Part shown: positions 28,042 to 37,482 of the stretch, piece after piece
Layout: every line of letters begins with the position of its first letter
Position numbering within the stretch: position 1 is the first letter of the stretch
DNA from: Pantoea sp. 1.19
GTDB taxonomy: Bacteria; Pseudomonadota; Gammaproteobacteria; Enterobacterales; Enterobacteriaceae
Assembly (NCBI RefSeq): GCF_001922585.1
Contig: NZ_MRBS01000001.1
Location: 545,694 to 609,693 of the forward strand
Reading direction: 5' to 3'
Length of the DNA stretch: 64,000 nucleotides
The notes under the pieces: generated by a model
Database searches by the model: none
What the model was told of the DNA's origin: nothing
What the model saw: the letters and a program-made list of their open reading frames with translations, nothing else
Made by a program: the position numbers and the translations under genes

Positions 28042-28068
28042 GCGGGATCCCCCCGACGGATAACAACA

Positions 28069-28089
28069 ACGCCCGCACCGGGCGTTTTT
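28069..28089 (+). terminator. Rho-independent terminator after galE
   Basis: ACGCCC (28069-28074) pairs with GGGCGT (28080-28085) and is followed by TTTTTC. Short but well formed. Confidence 0.75.
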
Positions 28090-28155
28090 CGTGTGGACGA
28101 TCGTCAGCGCCTTCGCCGCGATGACGTCGGGAGGGCTATCTGAAAAGGTTCTACG

Positions 28156-29409
28156 ATGAAAAAAACGCTTCGCAATAATATGCTCTCGTTATTTATTTTA
28201 CAGGGATCCAACTACGTAATTTCGTTTATAACGTTCCCCTACCTGGTGCGCGTGCTGGGGCCGGAGCACTACGGGCAGATCGGTCTGGCCACCACCATCA
28301 CTCAGTATCTGGTGCTGTTCGTCGATTTTGGTTTTAACCTGTGGGCCTCGCGGCGCATCGCCCGCGCCGGCAGCGATCGGCAAATCAGTACCCTTTACTG
28401 GAACGTGATGGCCGCCAAATTCATGCTGTTTTTGCTGTCGATTCTGATAGTCAACGGCATCGCGCTGAGTAGCTCGCGGCTGCAGGATATTCAGCCGCTG
28501 TTGAACATCCTGCTGATGCAGGTGCTGGGTACCGTGCTGCTGCCGGTCTGGTTCTTCCAGGGCATCGAGCGGATGAAGAACGTGACCCTCTCCTACATTC
28601 TGGCGCGCGGCGGCATCACCGTGCCGCTGACGTTTCTGCTGGTGAAAGACAACGGCGACGTGGTGATGGCGGCGGTGGTGCAGGGGGCCGGCATGCTCAC
28701 CGCCGGACTGATTGCCAGCTGGCTGGTCTACCGCACCGGCATTATCCACCCGGCCAACGTGCGGCCTAAGCGCATTGCCCTGTCGCTGCGCGGCAGCCTG
28801 CCTATCTTTATGGGCGGCGTGGCAATCAGCCTCTACAGCCTGTCGACGCCGTTTGTGCTCGGATTCGTCAGCGACGACCACCAGGTGGGGCTGTACGTCG
28901 CTTCGGATAAGCTGCGTCAGGCGCTGATCGGCGTGTTCCTGGTGATGGGATCGGCGCTCTATCCGCGGGTGAATAAGCTGTTTAAAGAGTCGCGCGCGGC
29001 GGGGTTCGCCTTTGTCCGCAGGCTTGCCCTGATTGAGTGCAGCGTCACCGCGCTGTTCAGCCTCACGTTCTTCGCGCTGGCGCCCACCATCACCCACCTG
29101 GTGCTCGGCGATAAGTTTGACGATGCGGTCGGGATCATCCGGCTGATGGCGCCGATGATTTTCCTGATAACCACCTCGGTTATCATGAGCAACTATATTT
29201 TGCTGCCGCTGGGCTATGCGGCGATCTACGCTAGGCTGCCGTACTTCACCGGCGTGCTGCACCTCGCCTACGCGATGGTACTCTGCCGCGCCTTTGGCGC
29301 CTACGGCGGTGGAATGGCGATTTTGATCACCGAAATCCTCAGCTTTACGGTGCTGTTTACTCTCTGCTGGCGCAAAGGATTTATCCAGGAAGTCTTTCGC
29401 CGCGCCTGA
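28156..29409 (+). CDS. wzx: Exopolysaccharide repeat-unit flippase (Wzx)
   Basis: A 417-residue membrane protein with about twelve helices of the polysaccharide biosynthesis (MOP/PST) family. The N-terminus has the typical pattern NYVISFITFPYLVRVLGPEHYGQ, split here as NYVISFITFPYL and VRVLGPEHYG, followed by GLATTITQYLVLFVDFGFN. It would flip undecaprenyl-linked repeat units to the periplasm for Wzy. It lies apart from the wza operon, after galE and between two terminators, as amsL does in Erwinia. GC content matches the exopolysaccharide genes and not the AT-rich O-antigen flippase at 34396, so I assign it to the exopolysaccharide. Confidence 0.88.
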   Translation: MKKTLRNNMLSLFILQGSNYVISFITFPYLVRVLGPEHYGQIGLATTITQYLVLFVDFGFNLWASRRIARAGSDRQISTLYWNVMAAKFMLFLLSILIVNGIALSSSRLQDIQPLLNILLMQVLGTVLLPVWFFQGIERMKNVTLSYILARGGITVPLTFLLVKDNGDVVMAAVVQGAGMLTAGLIASWLVYRTGIIHPANVRPKRIALSLRGSLPIFMGGVAISLYSLSTPFVLGFVSDDHQVGLYVASDKLRQALIGVFLVMGSALYPRVNKLFKESRAAGFAFVRRLALIECSVTALFSLTFFALAPTITHLVLGDKFDDAVGIIRLMAPMIFLITTSVIMSNYILLPLGYAAIYARLPYFTGVLHLAYAMVLCRAFGAYGGGMAILITEILSFTVLFTLCWRKGFIQEVFRRA

Positions 29410-29425
29410 ATTTCCCACGGCGCCT

Positions 29426-29460
29426 GGAAAAAAGCCCGGCCGGCGGGTTGGGCTTTTTCC
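29426..29460 (+). terminator. Rho-independent terminator after the exopolysaccharide wzx
   Basis: GGAAAAAAGCCC (29426-29437) pairs with GGGCTTTTTCC (29450-29460). The A-tract on the other side makes it usable in both directions, but both neighbours are read rightwards. Confidence 0.82.
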
Positions 29461-29794
29461 CGTGATTTCAGTCAGCTGGAAAATCATTTGCTAACGTGAT
29501 GATGCCCGGGCGTGAAGATAAATGGGATAATTCTTAAACACAAATGTTAAAAAACGCCCGGCCCGGTGAATATAAAATCACCCGTTTCCGCCTGCGCTGC
29601 CGCTTTTTTGACACTCCGTAACGGAAACCTGATTTTTGCGCTTGTAAGTCGCCAGATATCGTTCCAAAATTGTTGCCAATTCTTACAGTCTTACGCTTTG
29701 CCTTTAGGGATATTCTCGTTAAACATTCCTCTGACCCTCATTACGCTGACTATGCTGGAGAGGGGGAAACCACCGGTGCGGACTGGCAGCCCCT

Positions 29795-29815
29795 TGCCAG
29801 GGGCGGTAGCGTGGT
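29795..29815 (+). promoter_or_regulatory. Second JUMPstart/ops element, before the O-antigen cluster
   Basis: GCCAGGGGCGGTAGCGTGG contains the ops core GGCGGTAGCGTG at 29802-29813, identical to that before wza. It lies in the 439-bp gap 29410-29848, 35 bp before the WecA-like gene. A TTGACA at 29608-29613 is a possible -35 box but has only a weak -10 partner (GATTTT, 29631). Confidence 0.9.
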
Positions 29816-29848
29816 TTCAGCAGATGACAACTGGACTTTGGTGCACAC

Positions 29849-30895
29849 ATGCAAGAGATTGTCTGCGTTTTTCTGGGCGCGCTGGCGCTGCTGTTTGGCG
29901 CGCGTAAGGTGGCGCGTCGGGTTGGGCTGGTGGATAAGCCGAATGCGCGCAAGCACCACCACGGGCATATCCCGCTGGTGGGCGGCGTCTCCGTTTACCT
30001 CTCCCTGTGGATCCTCTACGCCCTGCAGCCGACGTGGCTGCCGGACTTTACCCTGTATATGCTGTGCGCCACCCTGCTGCTGCTGGTGGGGGTGCTGGAC
30101 GACCGCTTCGACCTGCCGGTGCTGCCGCGCATGGGGCTGCAGGCGCTGGTGGCCTGCCTGATGATGTGGAGCGGCCTGTGGCTGCACAGCCTCGGCAACG
30201 TGCTGTTTGGCTATGAGCTGGCGCTCGGCGCCGCCGGTTATCTGGTCACCCTGCTGGCGGTGATCGCCGCGATCAACGCCTTTAATATGGTCGACGGCAT
30301 CGACGGCCTGCTGGGGGCGCTCTCCTGCGTCACCTTTGGCGCGCTCGGGCTGGTGTTTAACCTCGCCGGCAATAGCGAGGTGGCGCTGTGGTGCCTGTGC
30401 CTGATGGCCGCCTGCCTGCCCTATATCCTGCTCAATCTTGGCATCCCGTGGGGGCGCAAATTTAAGGTGTTTATGGGCGACGCCGGCAGCACGCTGATCG
30501 GCTTTACGGTGATCTGGCTGCTGATCCTCGCCACCCAGGGGCACGATGCGGCGATGCGCCCGGTCACCGCCCTGTGGCTGATTGCGGTGCCGCTGATGGA
30601 CATGCTGCGCGTGATGGTCACCCGCATTCGCCGCGGCGACAGCCCGTTCAAACCCGACCGCGAGCACCTGCACCACCTGCTGCAGCGCGCCGGCTTCAGC
30701 GGCCGCGGCACCCTGGCGCTGATGTTTGCCTTTGCGGTGCTGTTTGCCGCCTTTGGCATCCTGCTGGATCTCGGCCACGTTGGCGATTTCTGGCAGCTGG
30801 TGCTGTTTGCCGGCAGCTTTCTGCTGCTGAACACGGTGACGCGCGCGGCGGCAAAATTAAAACTGACATTTGAAAAACTGCTTGCCTTCAAATAA
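29849..30895 (+). CDS. WecA-like undecaprenyl-phosphate N-acetylhexosamine-1-phosphate transferase
   Basis: Polytopic enzyme of the MraY/WecA family (348 residues, about ten helices) that would initiate the O-unit on undecaprenyl phosphate. Diagnostic motifs are visible: the VGVLDDRFDLP loop with the DD pair, NAFNMVDGIDGLLG with the catalytic aspartates, FMGDAGST, and the C-terminal histidine cluster REHLHHLL. True wecA normally lies in the enterobacterial common antigen cluster, so this is probably a dedicated paralogue; hence no symbol. It is the first gene after the ops element. Confidence 0.85.
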   Translation: MQEIVCVFLGALALLFGARKVARRVGLVDKPNARKHHHGHIPLVGGVSVYLSLWILYALQPTWLPDFTLYMLCATLLLLVGVLDDRFDLPVLPRMGLQALVACLMMWSGLWLHSLGNVLFGYELALGAAGYLVTLLAVIAAINAFNMVDGIDGLLGALSCVTFGALGLVFNLAGNSEVALWCLCLMAACLPYILLNLGIPWGRKFKVFMGDAGSTLIGFTVIWLLILATQGHDAAMRPVTALWLIAVPLMDMLRVMVTRIRRGDSPFKPDREHLHHLLQRAGFSGRGTLALMFAFAVLFAAFGILLDLGHVGDFWQLVLFAGSFLLLNTVTRAAAKLKLTFEKLLAFK

Positions 30896-30931
30896 CGGCG
30901 GCCGGCTGATGACACAGAGAGAATAATTAAC

Positions 30932-32020
30932 GTGAAAATTTTGGTAACGGGCGGGGCCGGCTTTATCGGTTCGGCGGTGGTGCGCCACATCATTGATAAC
31001 ACCCAGGACGCGGTGGTTAACGTCGACAAGCTGACCTACGCCGGCAACCTGGAATCGCTGGAGAGCGTCGCCGGGTCACCGCGCTACGCCTTTGTGCAGG
31101 CGGACATCACCGACGCCGCGGCGATGCGCGCGGTGTTCCGCGACCACCAGCCCGACGCGGTGATGCACCTGGCGGCGGAAAGCCACGTCGACCGCTCGAT
31201 AACCGGCCCGGCGGCGTTTGTCGAGACCAACGTGCAGGGCACGTATACGCTGCTGGAAGCGGCGCGGGCCTACTGGCAGAGCCTGGAGCCGGCGCGCCAG
31301 GCGGCGTTTCGCTTTCACCATATCTCGACCGATGAAGTCTATGGCGACCTGCCGCACCCGGACGAGTGGCAGAGCGCGGCGCCGCTGCCGCTGTTCACCG
31401 AGCAGACCCCCTACGCGCCGAGCAGCCCCTATTCCGCCTCCAAGGCCGCCAGCGACCACCTGGTGCGCGCCTGGCGGCGCACCTACGGCCTGCCGACGCT
31501 TATCACCAACTGCTCAAACAACTACGGGCCGTATCACTTCCCCGAGAAGCTGATCCCGCTGGTTATCCTCAACGCGCTGGAGGGCAAAGCGCTGCCGGTG
31601 TACGGCAAAGGCGACCAGATCCGCGACTGGCTCTACGTGGACGATCACGCCCGCGCGCTGTACCGCGTGCTGACCGCCGGCGAGGTGGGGGAGACCTACA
31701 ACATCGGCGGCCACAACGAGAAGCAAAATATCGAGGTGGTGGAAACCATCTGCGCGCTGCTGGACGAGCTGGTGCCGCGGGCAACGCCCTACCGCGAGCA
31801 GATCGCCTGGGTGGCGGATCGCCCCGGCCACGACCGGCGCTACGCCATTGACGCCGGCAAAATCGCCCGCGAACTGGGCTGGCAGCCGCAGGAGAGCTTT
31901 GACAGCGGCATCCGCAAAACCGTGCAGTGGTATCTGGACAACACCCGGTGGGTGGAGAACGTAAAAAGCGGACAATACCAGTCGTGGATTGAGCAGCAGT
32001 ATCAGGACCGGCAGTCATGA
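30932..32020 (+). CDS. rfbB: dTDP-glucose 4,6-dehydratase
   Basis: Second step of dTDP-L-rhamnose synthesis (RmlB). The 362-residue extended short-chain dehydrogenase has GGAGFIGS at residues 7-14, [12 protein letters not shown], the [11 protein letters not shown] active-site strand with the Asp-Glu pair and the YSASKA Tyr/Lys motif. The start is GTG at 30932; no better ATG exists. It overlaps rfbD by four bases (ATGA), so the two are translationally coupled. Confidence 0.96.
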   Translation: MKILVTGGAGFIGSAVVRHIIDNTQDAVVNVDKLTYAGNLESLESVAGSPRYAFVQADITDAAAMRAVFRDHQPDAVMHLAAESHVDRSITGPAAFVETNVQGTYTLLEAARAYWQSLEPARQAAFRFHHISTDEVYGDLPHPDEWQSAAPLPLFTEQTPYAPSSPYSASKAASDHLVRAWRRTYGLPTLITNCSNNYGPYHFPEKLIPLVILNALEGKALPVYGKGDQIRDWLYVDDHARALYRVLTAGEVGETYNIGGHNEKQNIEVVETICALLDELVPRATPYREQIAWVADRPGHDRRYAIDAGKIARELGWQPQESFDSGIRKTVQWYLDNTRWVENVKSGQYQSWIEQQYQDRQS

Positions 32021-32895
32021 ACATCCTGCTGTTAGGCAAAAACGGTCAGGTTGGCTGGGAGCTGCAGCGCGCGCTGGCGCCGCTGGGATCGCTGGTGGCG
32101 CTGGACTCCCGCGAAGGGGACCTGAGCCAGCCGGAGAGCCTGCGGCAAACGCTGCGCGCCATCCGGCCCGACGTGATTGTCAATGCGGCGGCGTATACCG
32201 CGGTGGATAAAGCCGAGAGCGAGAGCGATCGCGCCTGGCTGATTAACGCCGGGGCGGTGGCGCTGCTGGCGGAGGAGGCCCGCGCGGCCGGTGCGCTGCT
32301 GGTGCACTACTCCACCGATTACGTCTACCCCGGCGACGGCCAGCGCCCGTGGCGCGAAACCGACGCCACCGGGCCGCTCAACGTCTACGGCCAGAGCAAG
32401 CTGGCCGGCGAGCAGGCGATCCTGGCCGCCGGCGCGCGCCACCTGATCTTCCGCACCAGCTGGGTGTACGCAGCGCGCGGCAATAACTTTGCCAAAACCA
32501 TGCTGCGGCTGGCGAAAGAGAAGCCAGCGCTGGCGGTGATCAACGATCAGCACGGGGCGCCCACCGGCGCCGATCTGATTGCTGATACCACCGCGCACGC
32601 CATTCGCGCGCTGCGGCAGCAGCCGGCCCTGAGCGGCACCTATCACCTGGCGGCGGCCGGCACCACCACCTGGTACGACTACGCCGCGCTGGTGTTTGCC
32701 GTCGCCCGCCAGCGGGGGATCCCGCTGGCGCTGACCGCCTGCAGCGCGGTGCCGACCAGCGCCTACCCGACGCCGGCGGCGCGGCCGCGCAACTCCCGGC
32801 TGGATCTGAGCCGCCTGGAGCAGACCTTTGGCCTGACGATGCCCGACTGGGAACGCGGCGTGCGCCGCATGCTGGACGAAGTACTCGATAATTAA
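32017..32895 (+). CDS. rfbD: dTDP-4-dehydrorhamnose reductase
   Basis: Last step of dTDP-L-rhamnose synthesis (RmlD), an NADPH-dependent reductase. The 292-residue protein begins with [16 protein letters not shown] (nucleotide-binding loop), has [17 protein letters not shown] and the YGQSKLAGE catalytic Tyr/Lys motif. It starts within the end of rfbB. A strong inverted repeat separates it from rfbA. Confidence 0.95.
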   Translation: MNILLLGKNGQVGWELQRALAPLGSLVALDSREGDLSQPESLRQTLRAIRPDVIVNAAAYTAVDKAESESDRAWLINAGAVALLAEEARAAGALLVHYSTDYVYPGDGQRPWRETDATGPLNVYGQSKLAGEQAILAAGARHLIFRTSWVYAARGNNFAKTMLRLAKEKPALAVINDQHGAPTGADLIADTTAHAIRALRQQPALSGTYHLAAAGTTTWYDYAALVFAVARQRGIPLALTACSAVPTSAYPTPAARPRNSRLDLSRLEQTFGLTMPDWERGVRRMLDEVLDN

Positions 32896-32907
32896 TCCTG
32901 TTCGCCC

Positions 32908-32939
32908 ACAGGCCATGCGACGCATGGCCTGTTACTTTT
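32908..32939 (+). terminator. Strong stem-loop with T-tract between rfbD and rfbA
   Basis: ACAGGCCATGCG (32908-32919) and CGCATGGCCTGT (32921-32932) form a perfect 12-bp stem around a single A; a few pairs at the tip would open to make a loop. TACTTTTT follows. It looks like an intrinsic terminator or attenuator inside the operon, which RfaH recruited at the upstream ops could override. Confidence 0.6.
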
Positions 32940-32953
32940 TAGAGAATGATGAA

Positions 32954-33829
32954 ATGAATCGCAAAGGTATTATTCTGGCCGGCGGATCCGGCACGCGTCT
33001 GTATCCGGTAACCATGGCGGTGAGCAAGCAGCTGCTGCCAATCTACGATAAGCCGATGATCTACTATCCGCTGACCACCCTGATGCTGGCCGGCATCAAC
33101 GACATCCTGATTATCAGCACGCCGCAGGATACGCCGCGCTTTGAGCAGCTGCTCGGCGACGGCAGCCAGTGGGGCATCAATCTGCAGTATAAAGTGCAGG
33201 CCAGCCCGGACGGCCTGGCGCAGGCGTTTATTATCGGCGAAGCGTTTATCGGCAGCGACAGCTGCGCGCTGGTGCTGGGCGACAATATTTTCTACGGCCA
33301 CGATCTGCCGAAGCAGCTGGAGGCGGCGGTGCAGCAGCCGTCCGGCGCCACCGTGTTTGCCTATCACGTTAACGATCCGGAGCGCTACGGCGTGGTGGAG
33401 TTTGATACCGCCGGCAAGGCCATTTCGCTGGAGGAGAAGCCGCAGCAGCCGAAGAGCAACTACGCGGTCACCGGCCTCTATTTTTACGATAACGACGTGG
33501 TGGCGATGGCCAAAAGCCTCGCGCCCTCGCCGCGAGGCGAGCTGGAGATAACCGACATCAACCGCCTCTACCTCGAGCGGGAGCGCCTGTCGGTGGCCAT
33601 GATGGGCCGCGGCTATGCCTGGCTGGATACCGGCACCCACCACAGCCTGATTGAGGCCAGCAACTTTATTCAGACCATTGAAGAGCGGCAGGGGCTGAAG
33701 GTGGCCTGTCCGGAAGAGATAGCCTACCGCAAAGGCTTTATTGACGCGGAGCAGGTGCGCACGCTGGCGGCGCCGCTGGCGAAAAACCACTACGGGCAAT
33801 ATCTGCTGAAGATGATCAAGGACCATTAA
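32954..33829 (+). CDS. rfbA: Glucose-1-phosphate thymidylyltransferase
   Basis: First step of dTDP-rhamnose synthesis (RmlA): dTTP plus glucose-1-phosphate to dTDP-glucose. The 291-residue protein has the nucleotidyltransferase signature [44 protein letters not shown] and the [19 protein letters not shown] pattern. ATG at 32954 with a GAGAATGA ribosome site is preferred; the upstream in-frame extension lies in the stem-loop. Confidence 0.96.
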   Translation: MNRKGIILAGGSGTRLYPVTMAVSKQLLPIYDKPMIYYPLTTLMLAGINDILIISTPQDTPRFEQLLGDGSQWGINLQYKVQASPDGLAQAFIIGEAFIGSDSCALVLGDNIFYGHDLPKQLEAAVQQPSGATVFAYHVNDPERYGVVEFDTAGKAISLEEKPQQPKSNYAVTGLYFYDNDVVAMAKSLAPSPRGELEITDINRLYLERERLSVAMMGRGYAWLDTGTHHSLIEASNFIQTIEERQGLKVACPEEIAYRKGFIDAEQVRTLAAPLAKNHYGQYLLKMIKDH

Positions 33830-33830
33830 G

Positions 33831-34373
33831 ATGAACGTAATTAAGACTGCCATTCCGGACGTGCTGATTTTTGAACCCCGGGTGTTTGGCGACGAGCGCG
33901 GCTTCTTTTTTGAAAGCTTTAACCAGAACGTGTTTGAAGAGGCGGTGGGGCGCAAGGTGACGTTTGTCCAGGACAACCACTCCAAATCGACCCGCGGCGT
34001 ACTGCGCGGCCTGCATTACCAGCTGGCGCCCTACGCGCAGGGCAAGCTGGTGCGCTGCGTTGCCGGTGAGGTGTTTGACGTGGCGGTGGATATCCGCAGG
34101 GACTCTGCGACCTTCGGCCAGTGGGTCGGGGTAAACCTGTCCGCGGAGAACAAGCGCCAGCTGTGGATCCCGGAAGGATTTGCGCATGGGTTCTATGTCC
34201 TGTCCGAAACCGCAGAGTTTGTTTATAAAACAACAAATTTTTATTCAAAGGAGCATGATCGCGGAATTATTTGGAATGATGAGAAAATTAATATTAACTG
34301 GGGCGTTAAAGAACCTATTCTCTCAGAGAAAGACAGTACTAATCGCCTCTTTGAAGAGGTGGAATATTTTTAA
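33831..34373 (+). CDS. rfbC: dTDP-4-dehydrorhamnose 3,5-epimerase
   Basis: Third step of dTDP-rhamnose synthesis (RmlC), a cupin epimerase of 180 residues. The conserved FEPRVFGDERGFFFES, FVQDNHSKS, VLRGLHYQ (catalytic His) and KLVRCVAGEVFDVAVDIR motifs are present, then FAHGFYVLSE. It begins one base after the rfbA stop. From about base 34200 to its end, composition changes abruptly to AT-rich, like the genes that follow, which suggests that the 3' third was brought in with the variable O-antigen genes by homologous recombination. Confidence 0.95.
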   Translation: MNVIKTAIPDVLIFEPRVFGDERGFFFESFNQNVFEEAVGRKVTFVQDNHSKSTRGVLRGLHYQLAPYAQGKLVRCVAGEVFDVAVDIRRDSATFGQWVGVNLSAENKRQLWIPEGFAHGFYVLSETAEFVYKTTNFYSKEHDRGIIWNDEKININWGVKEPILSEKDSTNRLFEEVEYF

Positions 34374-34395
34374 TGCCTCTAAATATGATATATAA

Positions 34396-35655
34396 ATGAA
34401 TATATTAAAAAATAGCGTCTGGAATCTGTGTGGGTATGTGCTACCCACACTAATTGCAATACCGGCATTGGGGTATATGGCAAGAGGTTTAGACGCGGAA
34501 ATATTTGGGGTGTATACTATTGCTATTGCTGTAGTTGGGTACTCAGGGATATTCGACGTGGGTCTCTCCAGAACAGTAATCAGAGAAATAGCATTACACA
34601 GAAATAATACAGAAGAGCGAAAAAAAATAATCTCTACCAGTCTGATATTTTTGATGATTTTTAGTTTGATAGGAGCTTTAATTTTATATTTTTCTTCTGG
34701 TTGGATTGTTAACGCATTGAAAATCAGCAAGGACAATCTAGAAGATGTCAATGCTGCGTTTAAACTACTTTCATTTTGTATCCCATTATTTATTCTTAAC
34801 CAGTTATGGGTTTCAATCTTGGAAGGGGATGAGAGTTTTGGGATTGTTAATATTCAAAAGGCTATATCCAGTTCCTTTATATCGGGCTTGCCGGCTATTT
34901 TTGTTTATTACAATCCTACGTTGACCTCAGCCATAAATGGTTTAATTCTCTCTAGATTAATAGCAGTAGTCTTAGCATTCTTTTTTGTTAGAAAAGATAT
35001 TTTTATTTCTGGTCTTAGATTTTATAGTGCAACCTTCCGAAGGCTCATATTTTTCGGTGGTTGGATTACAGTCAGTAATATCATTAGTCCGATAATGGTC
35101 TACTTCGACAGGTTTATAGTTTCTAATATTATAGGGGCAGGAAAAGTGGCATTTTACTCTGCACCATCGGAAGCTATTCTAAGATTAGGAATAATTCCTG
35201 CTGCGATTGGCCGAGCCGTCTTCCCAAGATTAAGTAATTCATTATCAGCAGATGAATATCATAAAAATACACGTCTTTCTTTTCTTATAACGGCTATTGT
35301 TTGCTTACCAACGGTGGTTATAGGTTGCTTGCTGACACCAATTGTACTTAATCTTTGGCTGGGGCCGGAATATGCAGAAAAATCCTCGTTAGTCTTAAAT
35401 ATACTATTGTTTGGTTTTTTCTTTAATGCACTGGCGATGATCCCTTTTAGTGGCATTCAAGCTATTGGTAGAGCAAAAATTACAGCATTTCTTCATTGTT
35501 TTGAATTAGTGCCTTACTTATGCCTTCTAATAATGCTTGTAAAATTTTATGGTATCACCGGTGCTGCAATCGCATGGAGTGTAAGAGTAATTGTGGACTT
35601 CTTAATTCTGACCTATATACATAACAAACTAACGCATACTTATAATTGGTCATGA
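34396..35655 (+). CDS. wzx: O-antigen flippase (Wzx)
   Basis: A 419-residue protein with about twelve membrane helices of the polysaccharide biosynthesis family (SVWNLCGYVLPTLIAIPALG at the start, then MARGLDAEIFGVYTIAIAVV). It would move the O-unit across the inner membrane. Low GC and its distinct sequence separate it from the exopolysaccharide flippase at 28156. The next gene starts within its stop codon (ATGA), indicating coupling. Confidence 0.88.
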   Translation: MNILKNSVWNLCGYVLPTLIAIPALGYMARGLDAEIFGVYTIAIAVVGYSGIFDVGLSRTVIREIALHRNNTEERKKIISTSLIFLMIFSLIGALILYFSSGWIVNALKISKDNLEDVNAAFKLLSFCIPLFILNQLWVSILEGDESFGIVNIQKAISSSFISGLPAIFVYYNPTLTSAINGLILSRLIAVVLAFFFVRKDIFISGLRFYSATFRRLIFFGGWITVSNIISPIMVYFDRFIVSNIIGAGKVAFYSAPSEAILRLGIIPAAIGRAVFPRLSNSLSADEYHKNTRLSFLITAIVCLPTVVIGCLLTPIVLNLWLGPEYAEKSSLVLNILLFGFFFNALAMIPFSGIQAIGRAKITAFLHCFELVPYLCLLIMLVKFYGITGAAIAWSVRVIVDFLILTYIHNKLTHTYNWS

Positions 35656-36569
35656 CAATATTATATCAAGAGGCAACTTTGAAAGATATATTCGCGATTA
35701 TAGTTACTTATAATCCACAATTAGAAAACCTACTATCTTTAGTAAAGCAATTAAATTCGCAGAAATGTAATGCAATAATTATTGACAATAGCAAAGAAAG
35801 TAGTCTAATTGAATTATCATTAAATGAGAGTGTTGATTGCAAAATTATCAGTTTAGGTGAAAATAAAGGCATTGCAGCTGCACAAAATATTGGAATACAG
35901 CATGCATTATCACATAAAGCAAAAAAGATAATTTTTTTTGATCAAGATAGTAGTATTTCAGAAGAGTTTATTAATAAACTTAGTTCATATATTGATGATA
36001 AATGTGTAAATATCGTTGGTCCCACATTTATAGACAGAGATAAGGGGCATTATTACCCTATTTGTCACGTCACAAAAAAAGGATTAAGAAAAAAAATAAT
36101 CATTTCTAAGGATATGCAAGCTTTTACAACATCTATTACTATTTCTTCAGGTACTATGGTAACTTCCGAACTGTTAGAAAAAGTAGGTGGGATGTCTGAG
36201 GATCTATTTATCGATTATGTTGACACGGAATGGTGCTTGCGTTGTTTTCAGTTTGGGGAGCTTGTCCATGTACTTCCCGAGGTCACGATGGTTCATGCGA
36301 TAGGCGATAACTCCATCAAAATTTTAGGGGTTAACGTCCCCGTTCATTCTCCTTTACGGCGTTATTATCGGGTTAGAAATTCATTTTTATTGCTCAGGTA
36401 TGATAATGTTCCAAAGTTATTATGCTTTAGAGAGATAATATTCTCTTTTATTCATACGGCTATAATTATTTGCACGCAAAAAAGAAAATATTCTTATTTA
36501 AAGTATTATTTTAAAGGGCTTTTTGACGGAGTAATGAATAAAAAGGGCGCTATTGATGAGTCTCGATAA
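35652..36569 (+). CDS. Family 2 glycosyltransferase, rhamnosyltransferase-like
   Basis: A 305-residue GT-A enzyme. DIFAIIVTYNPQLENL, IIIDNSKES, GENKGIAAAQNIGI and IIFFDQDSSI match the rhamnosyltransferase subgroup (FDQDS in place of the usual DDD), and DYVDTEWCLR is the conserved acceptor-side motif. ATG at 35652 overlaps the wzx stop; an in-frame TTG lies 6 bases earlier. With the rml genes upstream, transfer of L-rhamnose is a reasonable but unproven reading. AT-rich. Confidence 0.82.
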   Translation: MTILYQEATLKDIFAIIVTYNPQLENLLSLVKQLNSQKCNAIIIDNSKESSLIELSLNESVDCKIISLGENKGIAAAQNIGIQHALSHKAKKIIFFDQDSSISEEFINKLSSYIDDKCVNIVGPTFIDRDKGHYYPICHVTKKGLRKKIIISKDMQAFTTSITISSGTMVTSELLEKVGGMSEDLFIDYVDTEWCLRCFQFGELVHVLPEVTMVHAIGDNSIKILGVNVPVHSPLRRYYRVRNSFLLLRYDNVPKLLCFREIIFSFIHTAIIICTQKRKYSYLKYYFKGLFDGVMNKKGAIDESR

Positions 36570-37467
36570 GATGCCGTGCGTAGCTGTACTTACAGCTACT
36601 TATAATGGTGAAAAATGGATTAAAGAACAGCTTGAGTCAATTATTAATCAAGTAGGTGTTAGGGTTGATATCTTTATATCAGACGATGAATCGACTGATA
36701 AAACGTTAGATATTTGTTATGAAATGGAAAGTGTAAATCAGAACATTACTATTCTTCCAAATGTTGGTAAATTTGGAGGTGCTGGTAAAAATTTCTATAG
36801 ATTAATAAGGGATGTTGATTTAGATAAATATGATTACGTTTCATTTAGCGACCAAGACGATATATGGTTTAAGGATAAATTGCAGGTTGCAATAGAATTT
36901 TTGAAATCATCTGATTCTGAATGCTACTCAAGCAATGTAATGGCATTTTATGAATCAGGAAAAGAAGTTTGTATAAACAAGGCGCAAAAACAAACTAAAT
37001 ATGATTGTTTTTTTGAAGCAGCCGGCCCCGGATGTACTTATGTTTTAAGTTACAAATCAATTTCAAAATTTAAACTTTTCCTAAAAGATAATGAGAACAT
37101 CATTAACCAAATAGATCTTCATGACTGGTTAATATATGCATTTTGCAGGAAAAATAAATTTAAATGGACAATTGATAGTCGTGTAGGATTGAATTACAGG
37201 CAACATAATAATAATCAGGTAGGTGCTAATGTATCTATAAAAGCAAAGTTTAAAAGACTTAAGCTTGTAAAAAACAAATGGTACAGACATCAAGTAACTA
37301 AAATATCTAACCTGCTTCATACTGATGAAAGAGTTGAGTTTATTAATTTTTGCTTGAGTAAAGGCTACTTAGGTAACATTTTACTTTCCTTAGTTTTTTG
37401 GCGATTAAGGAGAAAGTTTTCTGATAAGTTCTTCCTTTTAGCAATTCTTCTACTAAATTTATTCTAA
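36556..37467 (+). CDS. Family 2 glycosyltransferase (O-antigen)
   Basis: A 303-residue GT-A enzyme with VAVLTATYNGEKWIKEQLES, FISDDESTDKTLD and SFSDQDDIWF, the pattern of many enteric O-antigen and rhamnan transferases that use dTDP-rhamnose or related donors. DLHDWLIY provides the acceptor-side motif. It starts 14 bases before the end of the previous gene. The C-terminus is basic and hydrophobic, suggesting membrane association. AT-rich like its neighbours. Confidence 0.83.
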   Translation: MSLDKMPCVAVLTATYNGEKWIKEQLESIINQVGVRVDIFISDDESTDKTLDICYEMESVNQNITILPNVGKFGGAGKNFYRLIRDVDLDKYDYVSFSDQDDIWFKDKLQVAIEFLKSSDSECYSSNVMAFYESGKEVCINKAQKQTKYDCFFEAAGPGCTYVLSYKSISKFKLFLKDNENIINQIDLHDWLIYAFCRKNKFKWTIDSRVGLNYRQHNNNQVGANVSIKAKFKRLKLVKNKWYRHQVTKISNLLHTDERVEFINFCLSKGYLGNILLSLVFWRLRRKFSDKFFLLAILLLNLF

Positions 37468-37482
37468 TTAAAATGGTGCCAT

